In this document: piece after piece, positions 23,536 through 25,023 of the stretch | Layout: each line of letters begins with the position of its first letter | How positions within the stretch are numbered: position 1 is the first letter of the stretch | DNA from: Phycisphaerales bacterium | GTDB taxonomy: Bacteria > Planctomycetota > Phycisphaerae > SM23-33 | Length of the DNA: 25,023 bases | Assembly (NCBI GenBank): GCA_003153915.1 | Contig: PMBX01000038.1 | Coordinates: forward strand, 7,764 to 32,786 | Direction of reading: 5' to 3' | Notes under the pieces: generated by a model | Seen by the model: the letters and a program-made list of their open reading frames with translations, nothing else | The model's database searches: none | Told to the model about the DNA's origin: nothing | Translations under genes and position numbers: made by a program

Positions 23536-25023
23536 TCAGGCCGCCGTCTTTCCGCAACACTTCTTGAACTTCCTGCCCGATCCGCACGGGCAAGGGTCAT
23601 TACGCCCAACGCGCGGCGCCTGGCGGATGATGGTGGCCACCTTCTGCGCGGCGCCTTCGGCCATCGCCTGCCGGGCCTCCTGGGCGAGATGGTCGTATCC
23701 GGCAAGCTGTTCGTGCACGACGTTGGAGATGCGGTAGCTGCTGACCATCTCCGTCCCTGCCGCCAGGCGGACCTTGAAGATCATGTCCGTCACGCGGTCG
23801 CAAACCTCCGCCCGCATCTCATCGAAAAGCCTGGCCCCTTCGCGCTTGAACGCCACGCGTGGGTCTTGCTCGGCGAAACTCCGCAGGCCGATGCTGCTTT
23901 TGAGGTGGTCCATCGCAAGCAGGTGGTCGATCCACGCGGCATCGTAGATTTGCAGCAGGACGAACCGCTCCAGCTCGGTCATCTCGCGGCGAAGGTAAGC
24001 TTTGCCAACGCGGAGCAGTTTGTCCAGGATGCCGGAGTCGAAATCCTCCACCGTAAGGACGGTGTCGAATCGCTCCTTGGCGAAGTCAATGGCCCGCTCC
24101 ACGTCGGGCGATTCGCCAACGGCCCGGTGGATCATCGCCTCCAGCTCACCGCCGCAGGCCCATTGCCTCGATAGTTTCACCAGATTCTCGCGAACGTCCT
24201 CGACGCGGGCGTTGCGGATACCCTCGACGGTCAGGCCGGCTTCATACTTGCGGTTTGCCCAGGCCACCAGGCTGCCCAGGGCGTAGACGTTCTCCGTGCC
24301 TCCCTGGGCGACGGTCATGTCCAGGGCATATTCCACGGGGTATTCCGCCTCCCGGCGGGCGTAGGCGGCGACGGCCTTTTCCTCCAGCAGCGACCTCGCA
24401 GATTCCACTCCGCCGTCCAGTTCCTCCGCGGTCGCGTCGATACCGAACTTGTTGCGCGCCCAGTAGGCCAGCGACTCCCGCGGGAACTCGCCCAGCAGAA
24501 ACGTCCCTAGGTGCGAAAGGTCGATCTGGTCGATTTTCTCGGCAGCCGCGGCGGACAGGGCGGCCTCCACCTCGGCTGGGGTCATCTTGCGGAGTTGGTT
24601 TTGGGAGAGGTTGACGTTGAACCGGCTCATCGCCCAGCCGCTCAAACCCCGAAGGTCCCATTCCTTGGGATCGGCTTCCTCATCCATGTATTCGCCCAGC
24701 GTCATGGTGATATTGGAGCGGGCCTCTTCCTTGGCCCGTTCTCGGCAGTCGCGCTCCAGGTCGCCGATGTCCTCGGGGCTTTGGGCGTGGACCTGGTCGT
24801 CGCGAATGGGCGCTTGGAGGTTCTGCCGTACCCACTCGGCAATACATCGCCGTGGGTATGTCCCACCCAGATAATTATCGCAGGCCTCGGCGATGGACTG
24901 GCGGATCATGTCCATCACCATGCCCTCCAGGTCGCGGCCCTGGAGGATATTCTGGCGGCGGGAGTAGAAGGTCCGCCGCTGGTAATCCATCACCTCGTCG
25001 TATTCCAGCAGGTTTTTGCGGAT
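23536..25023 (-). CDS. secA: Preprotein translocase ATPase SecA, C-terminal part (5' end outside window)
   Basis: SecA drives protein export through SecYEG. The frame is open to the window edge and starts IRKNLLEYDEVMDYQRR, the canonical end of the second nucleotide-binding region. The helical scaffold appears as LQIYDAAWIDHLLAMDHLKS with GLRSFAEQDPRVAFKREG (about codons 358-395), and the tail ends in the SEC-C zinc motif CPCGSGRKFKKCCG. Between EYDE and the AWIDHL motif lie about 355 residues, where E. coli SecA has roughly 130. The extra part carries four units, each with a Trp (codons 64, 130, 188, 255) followed by a similar helical pattern, which resemble the single helical wing unit of ordinary SecA. 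About 495 codons are present. Confidence 0.95.
   Translation of the reverse strand: MRKNLLEYDEVMDYQRRTFYSRRQNILQGRDLEGMVMDMIRQSIAEACDNYLGGTYPRRCIAEWVRQNLQAPIRDDQVHAQSPEDIGDLERDCRERAKEEARSNITMTLGEYMDEEADPKEWDLRGLSGWAMSRFNVNLSQNQLRKMTPAEVEAALSAAAAEKIDQIDLSHLGTFLLGEFPRESLAYWARNKFGIDATAEELDGGVESARSLLEEKAVAAYARREAEYPVEYALDMTVAQGGTENVYALGSLVAWANRKYEAGLTVEGIRNARVEDVRENLVKLSRQWACGGELEAMIHRAVGESPDVERAIDFAKERFDTVLTVEDFDSGILDKLLRVGKAYLRREMTELERFVLLQIYDAAWIDHLLAMDHLKSSIGLRSFAEQDPRVAFKREGARLFDEMRAEVCDRVTDMIFKVRLAAGTEMVSSYRISNVVHEQLAGYDHLAQEARQAMAEGAAQKVATIIRQAPRVGRNDPCPCGSGRKFKKCCGKTAA
24162..24834 (-). repeat. secA: Four degenerate repeats in the SecA helical wing region
   Basis: Translated on the complement, the units begin CIAEWVRQNL, GLSGWAMSRFNVNL, SLAYWARNKFGIDA and SLVAWANRKYEAGL. 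Trp to Trp spacing is 66, 58 and 67 residues. After each Trp comes a basic-aromatic helix, a loop and a Glu-rich helix. The second unit also resembles the E. coli wing segment WDIPGLQERLKNDFDLDL (from memory). The repeats are visible only as protein, not as DNA. Confidence 0.6.

Overview
The window reads as GC-rich chromosomal DNA from a planctomycete-like bacterium, probably Phycisphaerae or close to it. The basis is a dockerin plus PEP-CTERM protein with the GDxTGDxxVDLLDLGxLAxxW signature, a DUF2961/GH172-type protein, a short ceramidase-like hydrolase, and a SecA with an enlarged helical wing and a SEC-C tail. These are family-level inferences; no database search was run.

Layout. 1-1572 (+) is the 3' part of a UvrD/PcrA helicase. 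1573-2383 is mostly non-coding; it holds a tRNA-Ile(CAU), a hairpin behind it, and a scrap that looks like an RHS repeat. 2384-7188 (+) is a tight four-gene operon: NagA-like deacetylase, NagB-like deaminase, ceramidase-like amidohydrolase and an FGGY sugar kinase, with two 4-nt GTGA overlaps. Together they look like a pathway for an N-acylated amino sugar or related amide, but NagA and NagB both carry changes in signature motifs, so the substrate is probably not plain GlcNAc-6-P. 7189-7549 holds two strong mirror-related hairpins and a small ORF that may be a gene remnant.

7550-12872 (-) is a second operon facing the first: Gfo/Idh/MocA oxidoreductase, SDR, DapA-like aldolase or dehydratase, HpcH/HpaI aldolase, SDR, and aldo-keto reductase. 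It resembles a sugar or sugar-acid oxidation and aldol-cleavage route. Its promoter has a perfect TATAAT and a run of ten G in a 17-nt spacer, which makes it a phase-variation candidate. A divergent promoter next to it faces rnfC and rnfD (13222-15786), a two-gene Rnf piece with no rnfG, rnfE, rnfA or rnfB after it.

15874-17697 encodes the secreted DUF2961 protein. 17859-19733 encodes GTP-dependent PEP carboxykinase. Two tandem beta-lactamase-fold serine hydrolase paralogues follow (19769-21946). On the minus strand at the right edge are carA, a 76-residue SEC-C protein, and the C-terminal part of secA, whose helical wing region appears multiplied into about four copies.

The points most worth checking are the multi-copy SecA wing with its stand-alone SEC-C neighbour, the poly-G promoter, the amino-sugar operon with altered active sites, and the orphan divergent RnfCD pair.
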